Shown piece after piece: positions 28,008 to 36,302 of a stretch of 64,000 nt of DNA. Each line of letters begins with the position of its first letter. Within the stretch, counting starts at the first letter, position 1. A model generated the notes under the pieces. It did not search any database, had not been told where the DNA came from, and saw only the letters and a program-made list of their open reading frames with translations. The position numbers were made by a program, and so were the translations under genes. Origin of the DNA: Actinacidiphila yanglinensis (GTDB taxonomy: Bacteria; Actinomycetota; Actinomycetes; Streptomycetales; Streptomycetaceae); the NCBI RefSeq assembly GCF_900107965.1, contig NZ_FNVU01000007.1, positions 62,001 to 126,000 of the forward strand, in the 5' to 3' direction.

Positions 28008-28228
28008 GTGCCCCTGACCCCCCAGGGTGCCCCTGGCCGCCGGTTGCGGGACCTTGCGGTCCGCGGTGGTTGTTCGCGCAGTTCCCCGCGCCCCTGGTTT
28101 GTGCGGGTCCCTCCGCGAGAAGAGGGTCACCACCAAGGGGCGCGGGGAACTGCGCGGCGAACCCCCACCGGCAGGTGGTCCCTCCACCGGGGGACGGGGC
28201 ACCCTGGGGGGTCAGGGCACCCCGGACC
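28008..28228. repeat. Dispersed palindromic intergenic repeat, copy D (full, without the hairpin insert)
   Basis: The cleanest copy: GCGCAGTTCCCCGCGCCCCT on the left at about 28077 is answered by AAGGGGCGCGGGGAACTGCG on the right (about 28135-28155), with no inserted module. Outer arms pair CCACCGGCAGGTGG-type sequences and GGTGCCCCTG with CAGGGCACC. It lies between the convergent RDD and purH genes. Confidence 0.88.
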
Positions 28229-28230
28229 GC

Positions 28231-29814
28231 TCAGTGGAAGAAGTGGCGGGTGGAGGTGAAGTACATGGTCACGCCGGCCTCGCGGGCGGCCTCGACCACG
28301 GCCTCGTCGCGGATCGAGCCGCCAGGCTGAGCCACCGCCTTGACGCCGGCGGCAGTCAGCACCTCCAACCCGTCCGGGAACGGAAAGAACGCGTCGGACG
28401 CCGCGTACGAACCCGCGGAGCGCTCCGCCCCGGCCCGCTCCACCGCGAGCTTCGCCGAGTCGACGCGGTTGACCTGGCCCATGCCGACCCCGACGGTCGC
28501 GCCGTCCTTGGCCAGCAGGATCGCGTTGGACTTGACCGCTCGGCAGGCCCGCCAGGCGAAGGCGAGGTCGGCCAGGGCGTCCTCGGACAGCGGCTCGCCG
28601 GTCGCGAGGGTCCAGGTGGACGGGTCGTCGCCGTCGGCCTGGAGGCGGTCCTTGGCCTGGACGAGGACGCCGCCCTCGATCGGGCGGTACTCCGTCGTGG
28701 CGGCGGGCGCGTCCGCGCAGCGCAGCACGCGGATGTTCTTCTTGCGGGCCAGCACCTCGACGGCGCCGTCCTCGTAGGCCGGCGCGACGATCACCTCGGT
28801 GAAGATCTCCGCGACCTGCTCGGCCATCGCCACGGACACCGGGCGGTTGACCGCGATGACACCGCCGAACGCGGAGAGCGGGTCGCAGGCGTGCGCCTTG
28901 CGGTGCGCCTCGGCGACGTCCGCGCCGACCGCGATCCCGCACGGGTTGGCGTGCTTGATGATCGCCACGCAGGTGCCGTCGTGGTCGTAGGCGGCCCGGC
29001 GGGCGGCCTCGGTGTCGACGTAGTTGTTGTACGACATCTCCTTGCCGTGCAACTGCTCCGCGCCCGCCAGGCCCGTACCGCTGCCGTCGGTGTAGAGCGC
29101 GGCGCCCTGGTGCGGGTTCTCGCCGTAGCGAAGGGTGTTGAGGCGGGTGTAGGTGGCGCCGGTGAAGGCGGGGAACTCGTCGTCCGCGCTGTAGCCGTCC
29201 AGGAACCAGGAGGCCACCGCCACGTCGTAGGCGGCGGTGTGCTGGAACGCCTCGGCGGCCAGGCCCTTGCGGGCCGCGAGGTCGAAGCCGCCGTCGTTGA
29301 CCGCGGCGAGCACGTCGGCATAGCGGGCGGGGCTGGTGACGACCGCGACGGAGGGATGGTTCTTGGCGGCGGCGCGGACCATGGAGGGGCCGCCGATGTC
29401 GATCTGCTCGACGCACTCGTCGGGGCTCGCGCCCGAGGCGACGGTCTCACGGAAGGGGTAGAGGTTCACCACGACCAGCTCGAACGGCTTGACGTCCAGC
29501 TCCTCGAGCTGCCGCCGGTGGTCCTCCAGGCGCAGGTCGGCGAGGATGCCGGCGTGCACGCGCGGGTGCAGGGTCTTCACCCGGCCGTCCAGGCACTCGG
29601 GGAAGCCGGTCAGCTCCTCGACCTTGGTGACGGGGACGCCGGCGGCGGCGATCCGCCCGGCGGTCGACCCGGTCGAGACCAGTTCGACCCCGGCCGCGTG
29701 CAGGCCGCGGGCCAGGTCCTCCAACCCGGTCTTGTCGTAGACGCTGATCAGCGCGCGGCGGATCGGCCGCTTCGTTCCGTTCCCCTGGGGAGTGTCCTGG
29801 GAGGTGGCGCTCAT
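28231..29814 (-). CDS. purH: Bifunctional AICAR formyltransferase / IMP cyclohydrolase
   Basis: 527 residues. N-terminal MGS-like IMP cyclohydrolase domain (about 17-160; S-V-Y-D-K-T-G and S-T-G-S-T-A) and C-terminal AICAR transformylase (about 165-527) with [15 protein letters not shown] and the terminal P-G-G-S-I-R-D-E. It performs the last two steps of de novo IMP synthesis using 10-formyl-THF. The start overlaps the purN stop by 4 nt (ATGA). Confidence 0.97.
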   Translation of the reverse strand: MSATSQDTPQGNGTKRPIRRALISVYDKTGLEDLARGLHAAGVELVSTGSTAGRIAAAGVPVTKVEELTGFPECLDGRVKTLHPRVHAGILADLRLEDHRRQLEELDVKPFELVVVNLYPFRETVASGASPDECVEQIDIGGPSMVRAAAKNHPSVAVVTSPARYADVLAAVNDGGFDLAARKGLAAEAFQHTAAYDVAVASWFLDGYSADDEFPAFTGATYTRLNTLRYGENPHQGAALYTDGSGTGLAGAEQLHGKEMSYNNYVDTEAARRAAYDHDGTCVAIIKHANPCGIAVGADVAEAHRKAHACDPLSAFGGVIAVNRPVSVAMAEQVAEIFTEVIVAPAYEDGAVEVLARKKNIRVLRCADAPAATTEYRPIEGGVLVQAKDRLQADGDDPSTWTLATGEPLSEDALADLAFAWRACRAVKSNAILLAKDGATVGVGMGQVNRVDSAKLAVERAGAERSAGSYAASDAFFPFPDGLEVLTAAGVKAVAQPGGSIRDEAVVEAAREAGVTMYFTSTRHFFH

Positions 29815-30434
29815 GCCGGAATCAGTACCTTTCGTCCCTCAATGCGGTAGCCGTCGCGCGACAGGCGTCCCACCACGTCGACGAGCAGCCGTCGCTCGAC
29901 TTCCTTGATGCGCTCGTGGAGCGCTTCCTCCGTGTCGTCCGGCCGGACCTCGACCACGCCCTGGGCGATGACCGGGCCGGTGTCGACGCCGTCGTCGACG
30001 AAGTGGACGGTGCACCCGGTGACCTTGGCGCCGTAGGCGAGCGCGTCGCGCACGCCGTGCGCCCCCGGGAAGCTGGGCAGCAGCGCCGGGTGCGTGTTGA
30101 CGAACCGGCCGCCGAACGAGGCCAGGAACGTCGCGCCGACGATCTTCATGAAGCCGGCCGAGACCACCAGGTCCGGGTCGTACGCCGCGGTGGCCTCGGT
30201 GAGGGCGGCGTCCCAGCCGGCCCGGTCGGCGTGGTCCCGCAGCCGCACGGTGAACGTGGGCAGTCCGGCGCGCTCGGCGCGCTCCAGGCCCTCGATCCCG
30301 TCGCGGTCCGCGCCGACCGCCACGATCCGCGCCCCGTACCCGGGGTCGGCGTCGATCGCGTCGAGCAGGGCCTGGAGGTTCGTGCCGGAACCGGAGACGA
30401 GGACGACAAGGCGGGCGGGAGTGCGGGCGGCCAC
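29811..30434 (-). CDS. purN: Phosphoribosylglycinamide formyltransferase
   Basis: 207 residues. G-S-G-T-N-L-Q phosphate loop near 14, the catalytic [10 protein letters not shown] block with Asn and His, and D-x-G-V-D-T-G-P-V-I with the catalytic Asp. It formylates GAR in purine synthesis. First gene of purN-purH. GTG 30434 is preceded by GAGAGAGG; any longer frame would run upstream without family similarity. The 237 bp upstream contain the divergent start region of the next gene and no riboswitch I can recognise. Confidence 0.96.
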   Translation of the reverse strand: MAARTPARLVVLVSGSGTNLQALLDAIDADPGYGARIVAVGADRDGIEGLERAERAGLPTFTVRLRDHADRAGWDAALTEATAAYDPDLVVSAGFMKIVGATFLASFGGRFVNTHPALLPSFPGAHGVRDALAYGAKVTGCTVHFVDDGVDTGPVIAQGVVEVRPDDTEEALHERIKEVERRLLVDVVGRLSRDGYRIEGRKVLIPA

Positions 30435-30671
30435 GGACGGGGCCTCTCTCGGGCGTGCGGGAATCCCGCGAACGGGGACCCTGGCGGCTGTATTTCGGGC
30501 TGCTTGGATGTTTCTATGAGACCGGGACCGTTCGAATTCGGGGAACCCTACGAGAGCGCCGGCCGTCAGCAACGATACCGGCACTCCGGACAGCCCCCAC
30601 GGGACGGGGGAGCGTGCGGGCGGTAGCGTCTGCGGGAGAACACGTACGCGACAGGAGTCGAGCCCAAGGGG

Positions 30672-31565
30672 ATGGCGCATCACATCATGAGCAGCGGTCG
30701 CATGGAACTCGCGCTGCGCGCGCCCGAGGGCGATCGGCGGGACAACCCGTTCGCGCCGCCCCCTGAGGGCGCTCCGGACCGTCCGTGGCAGCCGCGGCGG
30801 CCGTCCGGTGACGCGGGCGAGGGGTCGGGAGCGGGTGGCGGGCACGCGTCCGGTTCCGGCGGCGGGTCCGGATCGGGTTCCGGCAGCGGGTCCGGATCGG
30901 GCTCCGGCGGCGACGGCTCAGGCTCAGGTGACGACTCGGGTTCGGGCGACTCCGGGCAGCAGGGTCAGCCCCCTCCCCCGCACGGCGCGCCCCAGGCGTG
31001 GGGCCATCAGTGGAGCAGCCGCCAGCCGCAGTCCGGACGCCCCGACCCGTTCGCCCGCCGGCCCGACAGCCAGCAGGGGCCGAACGGACCGCAGGGCCAG
31101 GGCCCGCGCTTCGACCCGACCGACCCGGCGCAGCGCCGCTCGCGCTACTCGCTGGTGTGCGGCGGCTGGGGCCTGATCTTCTCGCTGCTCGGCTGGACCC
31201 CGGTGGGCCTGCTGCTCGGCGCGCTCGCCCTCTACTGGGGCATCAGCGCGATGCGGATGTCCCCGGAGGACCGCGCCAACGCCCGCGCCCAGGCCGCCTC
31301 CGCGCTCGCCGACGCCACCCAGACCCCCCGCCCGGCGCCGCCCGCGCCCGGCCCGGACGCCCAGCGCTCCTTCCTCACCGCGGCCTGGACCGGCATCGTC
31401 ACCAGCGCGCTCACCCTCGCCATCGTCGGCGCCACCTACGGCTTCCAGATCGCCTACCGCGACTACTACGACTGCAAGGCCGACGCGCTGACCGCCCCGG
31501 CCTCGCACGCCTGCCAGAAGCTCCTCCCCTCGCCGCTGCGCGGCCTGCCGGCCCTGAAGGACTAG
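30672..31565 (+). CDS. Membrane protein with Gly/Ser-rich N-terminus, function unknown
   Basis: 297 residues. The N-terminal 160 residues are disordered: Pro-rich, then a Gly-Ser tract (about 53-95, nearly pure G/S/D), then Gln/Pro-rich sequence. Two hydrophobic regions (about 163-190 and 240-262) surround a cytoplasmic loop with M-S-P-E-D-R-A. It ends with an extracytoplasmic stretch holding two cysteines (Y-D-C and H-A-C) that could form a disulfide. The helices resemble DUF4190-type small membrane proteins. ATG 30672 abuts AAGGGG, so ATG 30687 or 30702 may be the true start. Streptomycete cores carry a similar gene beside purN. Confidence 0.72.
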   Translation: MAHHIMSSGRMELALRAPEGDRRDNPFAPPPEGAPDRPWQPRRPSGDAGEGSGAGGGHASGSGGGSGSGSGSGSGSGSGGDGSGSGDDSGSGDSGQQGQPPPPHGAPQAWGHQWSSRQPQSGRPDPFARRPDSQQGPNGPQGQGPRFDPTDPAQRRSRYSLVCGGWGLIFSLLGWTPVGLLLGALALYWGISAMRMSPEDRANARAQAASALADATQTPRPAPPAPGPDAQRSFLTAAWTGIVTSALTLAIVGATYGFQIAYRDYYDCKADALTAPASHACQKLLPSPLRGLPALKD

Positions 31566-31586
31566 GCGAGGGCGCCCCAAAGGCAC

Positions 31587-31654
31587 GTCCACGGCCCGGC
31601 GGGGGCGGTCCCCCACCGGGCCGTCCCGCGTGCCGCCCCCGCCGGGCCGTGGAC
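31587..31654. terminator. Perfect 22-bp inverted repeat, convergent terminator
   Basis: 31587-31608 (GTCCACGGCCCGGCGGGGGC...) is the exact complement of 31633-31654, with a 24-nt loop. An alternative internal hairpin GGCCCGG/CCGGGCC (31593-31599 with about 31616-31622) is mutually exclusive with it. It lies between convergent genes. Confidence 0.85.
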
Positions 31655-31688
31655 CTCGTTCGGCCCAAGCGGCGCGCACGGTCGTCCC

Positions 31689-32594
31689 TCAGCAGGGCGA
31701 ACGCGATCCGCTGCGCCGGCGGCTCGGCAGGGTCGCCTGCACGCAGCCCGCGTCGGAGTGCCCCGTGCCGGCCGCGGCCGCGGATCTGCCCGCGTCCGGC
31801 GACCGGTGCACGGAGCCGGCGGCCGGGCTGCCCGCGGTGACGGCGAGGATGACCCGGATGCCCTCGGCGAAGTGCCGCTGCGGGACCGGGATCTCGTAGC
31901 CGTCGTCCCGCACGTAGCCGACCGCGCCGGGCGCGTAGTCCATGACGGCGTCCACGAGTTCGGTACGCGGCCGGCCGGCGCGCCCGGCGCGGCCCGCGAG
32001 CAGCCCGAGGATGCGCAGCACGGTCGGCGTGCTCGCGTCCGCGTCGTACACCTGCTGCGCCTCCTGGTAGGAGACGGTCACCCCGCGCCGCGCGGGGAGC
32101 GCTGCGCCGCTGCGCGAGGGCGGGGTGTCGAGGCGGGTCCGGCCGCGCCACAGGGACGCCAGGTCGGTCTCCCCCAGCGAACGGTGGTGCAGGTAGAGGC
32201 AGTAGGACGCGGTGCCGTTCCCGGCCCCGGCGGCGTACTGCCACCAGAAGCGCGCGCCGTCCTCGTCCGCGGCGAGCTGCAGGATGCAGGCCAGGACGTT
32301 CGCGCCCTGCGGGGCCGGAAGATGCTCGGCCTCGAAGTCCTCCAGCGCGGTGGCGGTGTGCGCGACGACCGCCTCGCACAGCGTCCGCAGGTCGTGCCCC
32401 GCGGCGTCGCTGTCGTGCCAGCCCTCGGGGATCGGCGCCGGCCAGCCCTGGCCGTGCGCGGCGGAGGCCGTCGCTCCCGCGGCCCGGCCGGCGGCGGGCG
32501 CCTCACGCGGGACCGCGGGGTCGTCCAGGAGCAGGGCGCGGGACAGCAGGACGTCGACGGGAGCCGGCGGGGTCTTCGGAGTCGGCGGAGTCAC
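31689..32594 (-). CDS. Hypothetical protein, third gene of XRE-sigma operon
   Basis: 301 residues, no signal peptide or membrane helix. A helical, Ala-rich N-terminal half holds A-C-I-L-Q-L-A-A-D-E-D-G-A-R-F-W-W-Q-Y-A-A-G-A-G and S-Y-C-L-Y-L-H-H-R-S-L-G-E, spaced like TPR or SEL1-type helical repeats; I have seen similar sequences next to XRE/sigma-like genes in streptomycetes. The second half ends in a Ser/Arg-rich tail. GTG 32594 overlaps the TGA of the upstream gene (GTGA), so translation is coupled. Function unknown; perhaps a partner of the sigma-like protein. Confidence 0.75.
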   Translation of the reverse strand: MTPPTPKTPPAPVDVLLSRALLLDDPAVPREAPAAGRAAGATASAAHGQGWPAPIPEGWHDSDAAGHDLRTLCEAVVAHTATALEDFEAEHLPAPQGANVLACILQLAADEDGARFWWQYAAGAGNGTASYCLYLHHRSLGETDLASLWRGRTRLDTPPSRSGAALPARRGVTVSYQEAQQVYDADASTPTVLRILGLLAGRAGRAGRPRTELVDAVMDYAPGAVGYVRDDGYEIPVPQRHFAEGIRVILAVTAGSPAAGSVHRSPDAGRSAAAAGTGHSDAGCVQATLPSRRRSGSRSPC

Positions 32595-33502
32595 TGGGTT
32601 CCTCCCGGGTGGTGCTGGTCGAGAATGTGGGCCAGGCGCCGCCTGGCGTAGCGGTCGGCGTGGAGCACCGACGCGAGCGGCACGCCCAGGACCTCGGCGA
32701 CGACGTCGTCGGGCAGGCCGCGCAGGTGCTTGAGGACCGCGACATCGAGCTGCTGGTCGGGCAGGGCGCCCACCGCGTGGAAGAGCCGCATGGACTCCTC
32801 GATCTGCGCGAGCTGCCCCCCGGGCGGGGTGCGGCTGAGCACTTCGGTGCCGAACCCGGCGGCCCGCAGGTCGGGGCGGCCGTCGCCGGTGCACGGGGTG
32901 CGCGCCATCACGGACTGCCGCAGCACCCGCCAGCCGTACCGCCGGATGTCGGGGCTGGCGAGGGCTTCGTCCCAGCGCAGCCAGAGGATGTCGAAGGTCT
33001 CGGTGACGACCTGCTCGGCCTGCTCGGCATCGGCCAGGAAGACCCGCGCGTAGAGCGTGTAGCGGCGGCCGTTGAGCTGGGTGAAGCCCCGGTGGTCCAC
33101 CGGCGGCAGGTCGGGGCGCGGGTCGGCGGCGGCCTTCCTGGCGACGGCCTTCTGCGCGTCGATCCAGTCCCGCTTCTTGTTCGCCTCGACCGCGGCCGTC
33201 GCCCACAGCCGCAGCACGGGGGGCGTGGGTATGCCGAGCACCACGAGCACGCTGCAGGTGATCTCCCAGCGCGGGTAGAGCCCTGTCCCGCGCAGGAGTT
33301 CGGAGATCTTCGACTTCGCGTAGTTGGTGCGCTCGCTCAGGTCGCCCACCGTCATCCCGCTGGCGAGGAAGCAGTCGCGGACCGGCTCCAGCCAGGCCCG
33401 GTGCGCGACCCCCACCTCCGGTGCGACGGGGCCGAGTTTGCGGCCCGGCCTACTGGGGGGCTCCCCCTCCGGCTGCTCGGAGAGCACCGAACGCGGGGTC
33501 AC
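32591..33502 (-). CDS. XRE-type HTH fused to sigma-70-like regions
   Basis: 303 residues. Helix-turn-helix of XRE type at about 35-85 (L-A-S-G-M-T-V-G-D-L-S-E-R-T-N-Y-A-K-S-K-I), a basic linker, then a helical block at 140-200 resembling sigma region 2 (R-Y-T-L-Y-A-R-V-F-L, then D-I-L-W-L-R-W-D-E-A) and one at 240-300 resembling sigma region 4 (L-P-D-Q-Q-L-D-V-A-V-L, L-P-D-D-V-V-A-E-V-L-G-V). This could be an ECF-like sigma factor with its own operator-binding domain. GTG 33502 overlaps the stop of the small membrane gene (GTGA). Confidence 0.78.
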   Translation of the reverse strand: MTPRSVLSEQPEGEPPSRPGRKLGPVAPEVGVAHRAWLEPVRDCFLASGMTVGDLSERTNYAKSKISELLRGTGLYPRWEITCSVLVVLGIPTPPVLRLWATAAVEANKKRDWIDAQKAVARKAAADPRPDLPPVDHRGFTQLNGRRYTLYARVFLADAEQAEQVVTETFDILWLRWDEALASPDIRRYGWRVLRQSVMARTPCTGDGRPDLRAAGFGTEVLSRTPPGGQLAQIEESMRLFHAVGALPDQQLDVAVLKHLRGLPDDVVAEVLGVPLASVLHADRYARRRLAHILDQHHPGGTQ

Positions 33503-33765
33503 CTGGTGCGCTCCTCGTCCGGGGCCGCCACCGGCGCGGGCGCCGGGGTGGGCGCGGGCGCGGGAACCGGGGCGGGCGGCGGAACCTGCGCCGCGGGCCG
33601 CTTCGTACCGCCGTCGGTCAGCGCCTTGACGACCTGCTGGGCGAGCAGGCCGACGGACGGGACCAGGGTCGCGATCGCGGCGACCTGGCCGAGTGCGGCC
33701 ATCACCACGCTCCATGCGAGGACCGTCACCAGCCCGATGACGACCAGCACCTGATTTGTGAACAT
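33499..33765 (-). CDS. Small membrane protein, first gene of XRE-sigma operon
   Basis: 88 residues: two transmembrane helices (about 4-25 and 27-48) then a Pro/Ala-rich cytoplasmic tail (P-A-P repeats) ending E-E-R-T-R. ATG 33765 has GGAAGG 4-5 nt upstream. It is joined by a GTGA overlap to the XRE-sigma gene. A small membrane protein coupled to a sigma-like regulator suggests an anchor or anti-sigma-like partner, but there is no sequence match to known anti-sigma domains. Confidence 0.72.
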   Translation of the reverse strand: MFTNQVLVVIGLVTVLAWSVVMAALGQVAAIATLVPSVGLLAQQVVKALTDGGTKRPAAQVPPPAPVPAPAPTPAPAPVAAPDEERTR

Positions 33766-34197
33766 CTGACCTTCCCACGTGCCGTACGAATGTCCGGAAG
33801 GGGCTTCCGGGGGCGGTGCCGACGCGCCGTCAGGAAGCCGGGGAGCCAGCATGATGGGAAGGCGGGCGGATACGCCACGTGATCATGGGATCACGGAACA
33901 TTGGGTGCGCGGGCGCGGGGGCGCACGGTACCGCCGATGCCCCGACGGCGCGGGCGGAACGGCCGGTTGACGCCCCGTGAGGGGTGAAGTCCCCTGCTTT
34001 CGTTGCGCGTTGGGGCGAGGTCGGCGCCAATGGGAGGACAGGCGCCGTCGGCGCCGACCTTCCTGTCCGGAAGGCCGCGCGGTCCCTCCGTGCCGATACG
34101 AGGGGGGACGCGCTGCGTTCCCGCCCGGCCGCACCAGGTGCGGGCCGGGCGGGAGCGGTGAACGGGAGCAGCGCGCGGGGTCGGCTCGGCCGGTGGG
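33766..34197. other. 432-bp intergenic region with operator-like and terminator-like repeats
   Basis: No credible gene. It holds CGTGATC-N4-GATCACG (33878-33895), an operator-like palindrome about 113 bp upstream of the small membrane gene, and a hairpin GGTCGGCGCC (34019-34028) / GGCGCCGACC (34050-34059) that probably terminates the DUF6350 transcript. Confidence 0.6.
33878..33895 (-). promoter_or_regulatory. Palindrome, candidate operator of the XRE-sigma operon
   Basis: CGTGATCATGGGATCACG: 7-bp arms with a 4-bp centre, upstream of the three-gene operon that encodes an XRE-type HTH. Binding by that protein is inference. Confidence 0.5.
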
Positions 34198-36138
34198 CTA
34201 CGCGGGCTCCTCCGGCGGCTCGGGCGCCGGGGCCGTTTCCTTCGCGGGTGTCCCGTCCGCAGGCGCCACGTCCTTCGGCGCGATGTCCGAGGGCGCGGGC
34301 GGTTCGGGGAGCGCCTCGACGGGGGGTTCAGTGGGCAGTTCCGCCGGGGGTTCCGCGGGCGGGCCGGCCGGAGGCTCCGCCGCCGGCTCGGGCGGGGGAC
34401 CGGCCGGCGGTTCCGACGGGGGCTCCTCGGGGCGGGGCGGGATCGGGGTCGGGGGCGCCGCTGGGGACACCGGCGGGGTCGGGGGCGCGGACGGCGGCAG
34501 GTCCGGCAGCGGCGGCGGGAAGAGCGGCAGCGGGGCCGGGCTGGGCCAGGGCAGCGGATCGGAGTGCGCCGGGCCTGGCCCGTGCAGGGGGAACCCGGCC
34601 GACGGCGCGGCAGCGCCCGCTCCCCCGTACCCGGGCGGGCCCGCGGGCGCCGCCGGCACCGTACCGCCGGGTTCGTCCGGGCCGGCCGGGCGCACCGCCG
34701 ACCTCCGCAGCCGCGGCCAGGGCACGTCCGGCATCCGCGGCCGGGGAACCCGCATCCCTCCGACCAACGCCCGCCACGGGTGCGGCGGATGGGCCACGTG
34801 GTAGCGCATGACCAGCGCCGCCGGCACCGCGATCACCAGGGTCCACCCGGTCGCCGCCGCCCCCGCCAGCCACCAGCGCGGCCCGAAGTCGGCGAGGCGG
34901 TGCAGGCCGATCGGCCCGCCCGACCAGGCGGCGAGCACGGCGACACCGATGCCCAGGAACAGCGTGGCGCCCGCCGTGACGCGGACCGTGCTCCACACCG
35001 GCCAGGCGTCGTTCCCGACACACCAGGCCAGCCCGAGCGCGGCGAGCACGGGCAGCGCGAGCGTGGTCCAGCCGACCCAGCACGTCCCGCTGTGCGGCAG
35101 CGCGGCCAGCAGCGGGAACCCGGGCAGCAGCAGGTAGCCCGAGGCGCCGGCCGGGGCCACCGCACTGCCCGCGCCGACCGAGAAGCCGACGCCCAGCGCG
35201 TACGCCGACGCCCACACGACGAGGTTCGGCACCAGTCCGACGGCCAGCAGCAGCACCGAGACCCGCCCCACCAGCGGCCCGCTGAGCTGCTGGAACGACC
35301 GCCCGACCGCGCCGCCGTGCCACGCCAGCGCGATCGCCCCGATCAGTGCCCCGCCGGCCAGCAGCAGCCCGCAGGCCAGGGCGGCGGCCCGCAGCGCCGC
35401 GCCGGCCTCCTCGGCGTACGCGCGGTGCAGCCGGTGCACCCGCGCGCTCCGGACGCGGCCGAGCGGCAGCCGCTCCGCGCCCGGCCGCCCGCAGCCGGCC
35501 CACGCGCCGCACCCGGCCGCGGCGGCCGCGAACACCGGCACGTACAGGGCGCTCAGGGGGTCGACGTGGACCGTGCCGCCGGTCGCGTAGACCACGGCGA
35601 TCACGGCGAGGGTGAGGTAGCCCGCGAGCACCCAGCCGGCCACCGTGAGCGCGACGTGCAGCCGGGCCTGACCGGAGAGGCGGCCGTCGGGATCGCCGCC
35701 GCCCCCGGCACGGTCCGGCCCGCCGGCGAACTCCCGTCCTCCGGCGCCGGGAGACCCGCCGGAGCCGTCGGGTGCGTCGGCGTCCTTGCCGTCGACCGCG
35801 GCGGCCACCGCCGCGGCCGTGCCGCGGAAGACCAGCCACGCGGGCAGCGCGCTGAGCAGCAGCGGCGCCACGTCGACGGGAGCAGGGTCACCGGAGAGGG
35901 TCTCGGTGCGCACCAGGTCCGCGCCCTGCGCGAGCAGCCAGAGCCCGGCCCCCACGTGCAGAGCGCCGCCGAGCCCGCTGTCGGGGTAGGGCGAGCCGAT
36001 CCACAGCAGCAGCACGGCGGCGGCGATCCCGCCGAGCCCGAGCCCGGCGGCGACCGCGCCCGTGGCCAGCCCGGACACGCGGAGGGCGGCCCAGCGCGGC
36101 GGCGGGGCGGATACGGAAGCGGTCAGCGGCTCGCTCAT
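34198..36138 (-). CDS. DUF6350 (PerM-like) polytopic membrane protein
   Basis: 646 residues with about ten transmembrane helices between 20 and 435, interrupted by a Gly/Asp-rich loop (about 120-155), and a proline-rich cytoplasmic tail of about 170 residues with many P-E-P and E-P-P-A-G-P units. Landmarks: R-V-S-G-L-A-T-G-A, F-Q-Q-L-S-G-P-L-V-G-R, W-A-S-A-Y-A-L-G-V-G-F, P-A-G-A-S-G-Y-L-L-L-P-G-F-P-L-L-A-A-L-P, as in actinobacterial DUF6350 proteins (annotated as cell-division/PerM-like). It sits in the conserved purN to sucD interval. ATG 36138 is preferred to 36165 because homologues begin near here. It is divergent from the sigma-like gene at 36303. Confidence 0.85.
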   Translation of the reverse strand: MSEPLTASVSAPPPRWAALRVSGLATGAVAAGLGLGGIAAAVLLLWIGSPYPDSGLGGALHVGAGLWLLAQGADLVRTETLSGDPAPVDVAPLLLSALPAWLVFRGTAAAVAAAVDGKDADAPDGSGGSPGAGGREFAGGPDRAGGGGDPDGRLSGQARLHVALTVAGWVLAGYLTLAVIAVVYATGGTVHVDPLSALYVPVFAAAAAGCGAWAGCGRPGAERLPLGRVRSARVHRLHRAYAEEAGAALRAAALACGLLLAGGALIGAIALAWHGGAVGRSFQQLSGPLVGRVSVLLLAVGLVPNLVVWASAYALGVGFSVGAGSAVAPAGASGYLLLPGFPLLAALPHSGTCWVGWTTLALPVLAALGLAWCVGNDAWPVWSTVRVTAGATLFLGIGVAVLAAWSGGPIGLHRLADFGPRWWLAGAAATGWTLVIAVPAALVMRYHVAHPPHPWRALVGGMRVPRPRMPDVPWPRLRRSAVRPAGPDEPGGTVPAAPAGPPGYGGAGAAAPSAGFPLHGPGPAHSDPLPWPSPAPLPLFPPPLPDLPPSAPPTPPVSPAAPPTPIPPRPEEPPSEPPAGPPPEPAAEPPAGPPAEPPAELPTEPPVEALPEPPAPSDIAPKDVAPADGTPAKETAPAPEPPEEPA

Positions 36139-36302
36139 CTGCGTCACGGCGACCCATGGTGTCATTTGGACCCGTTTCGCCCCGGGAGAAGGCAGAAAGT
36201 CGACGTGTCGGTCACTATGGCCGTTATGTGTCTTTTTATCGGACCGTCACGTCAGCGGATGGACGCCACCGGAATGGCGCAGGCCCGGCAGGAGGCGGAC
36301 CG

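Noticed and set aside
33977-34811. Plus-strand genes opposite the DUF6350 tail
   Set aside because: The frames mirror the Pro-rich tail of DUF6350 and give low-complexity Gly/Ser/Arg translations.
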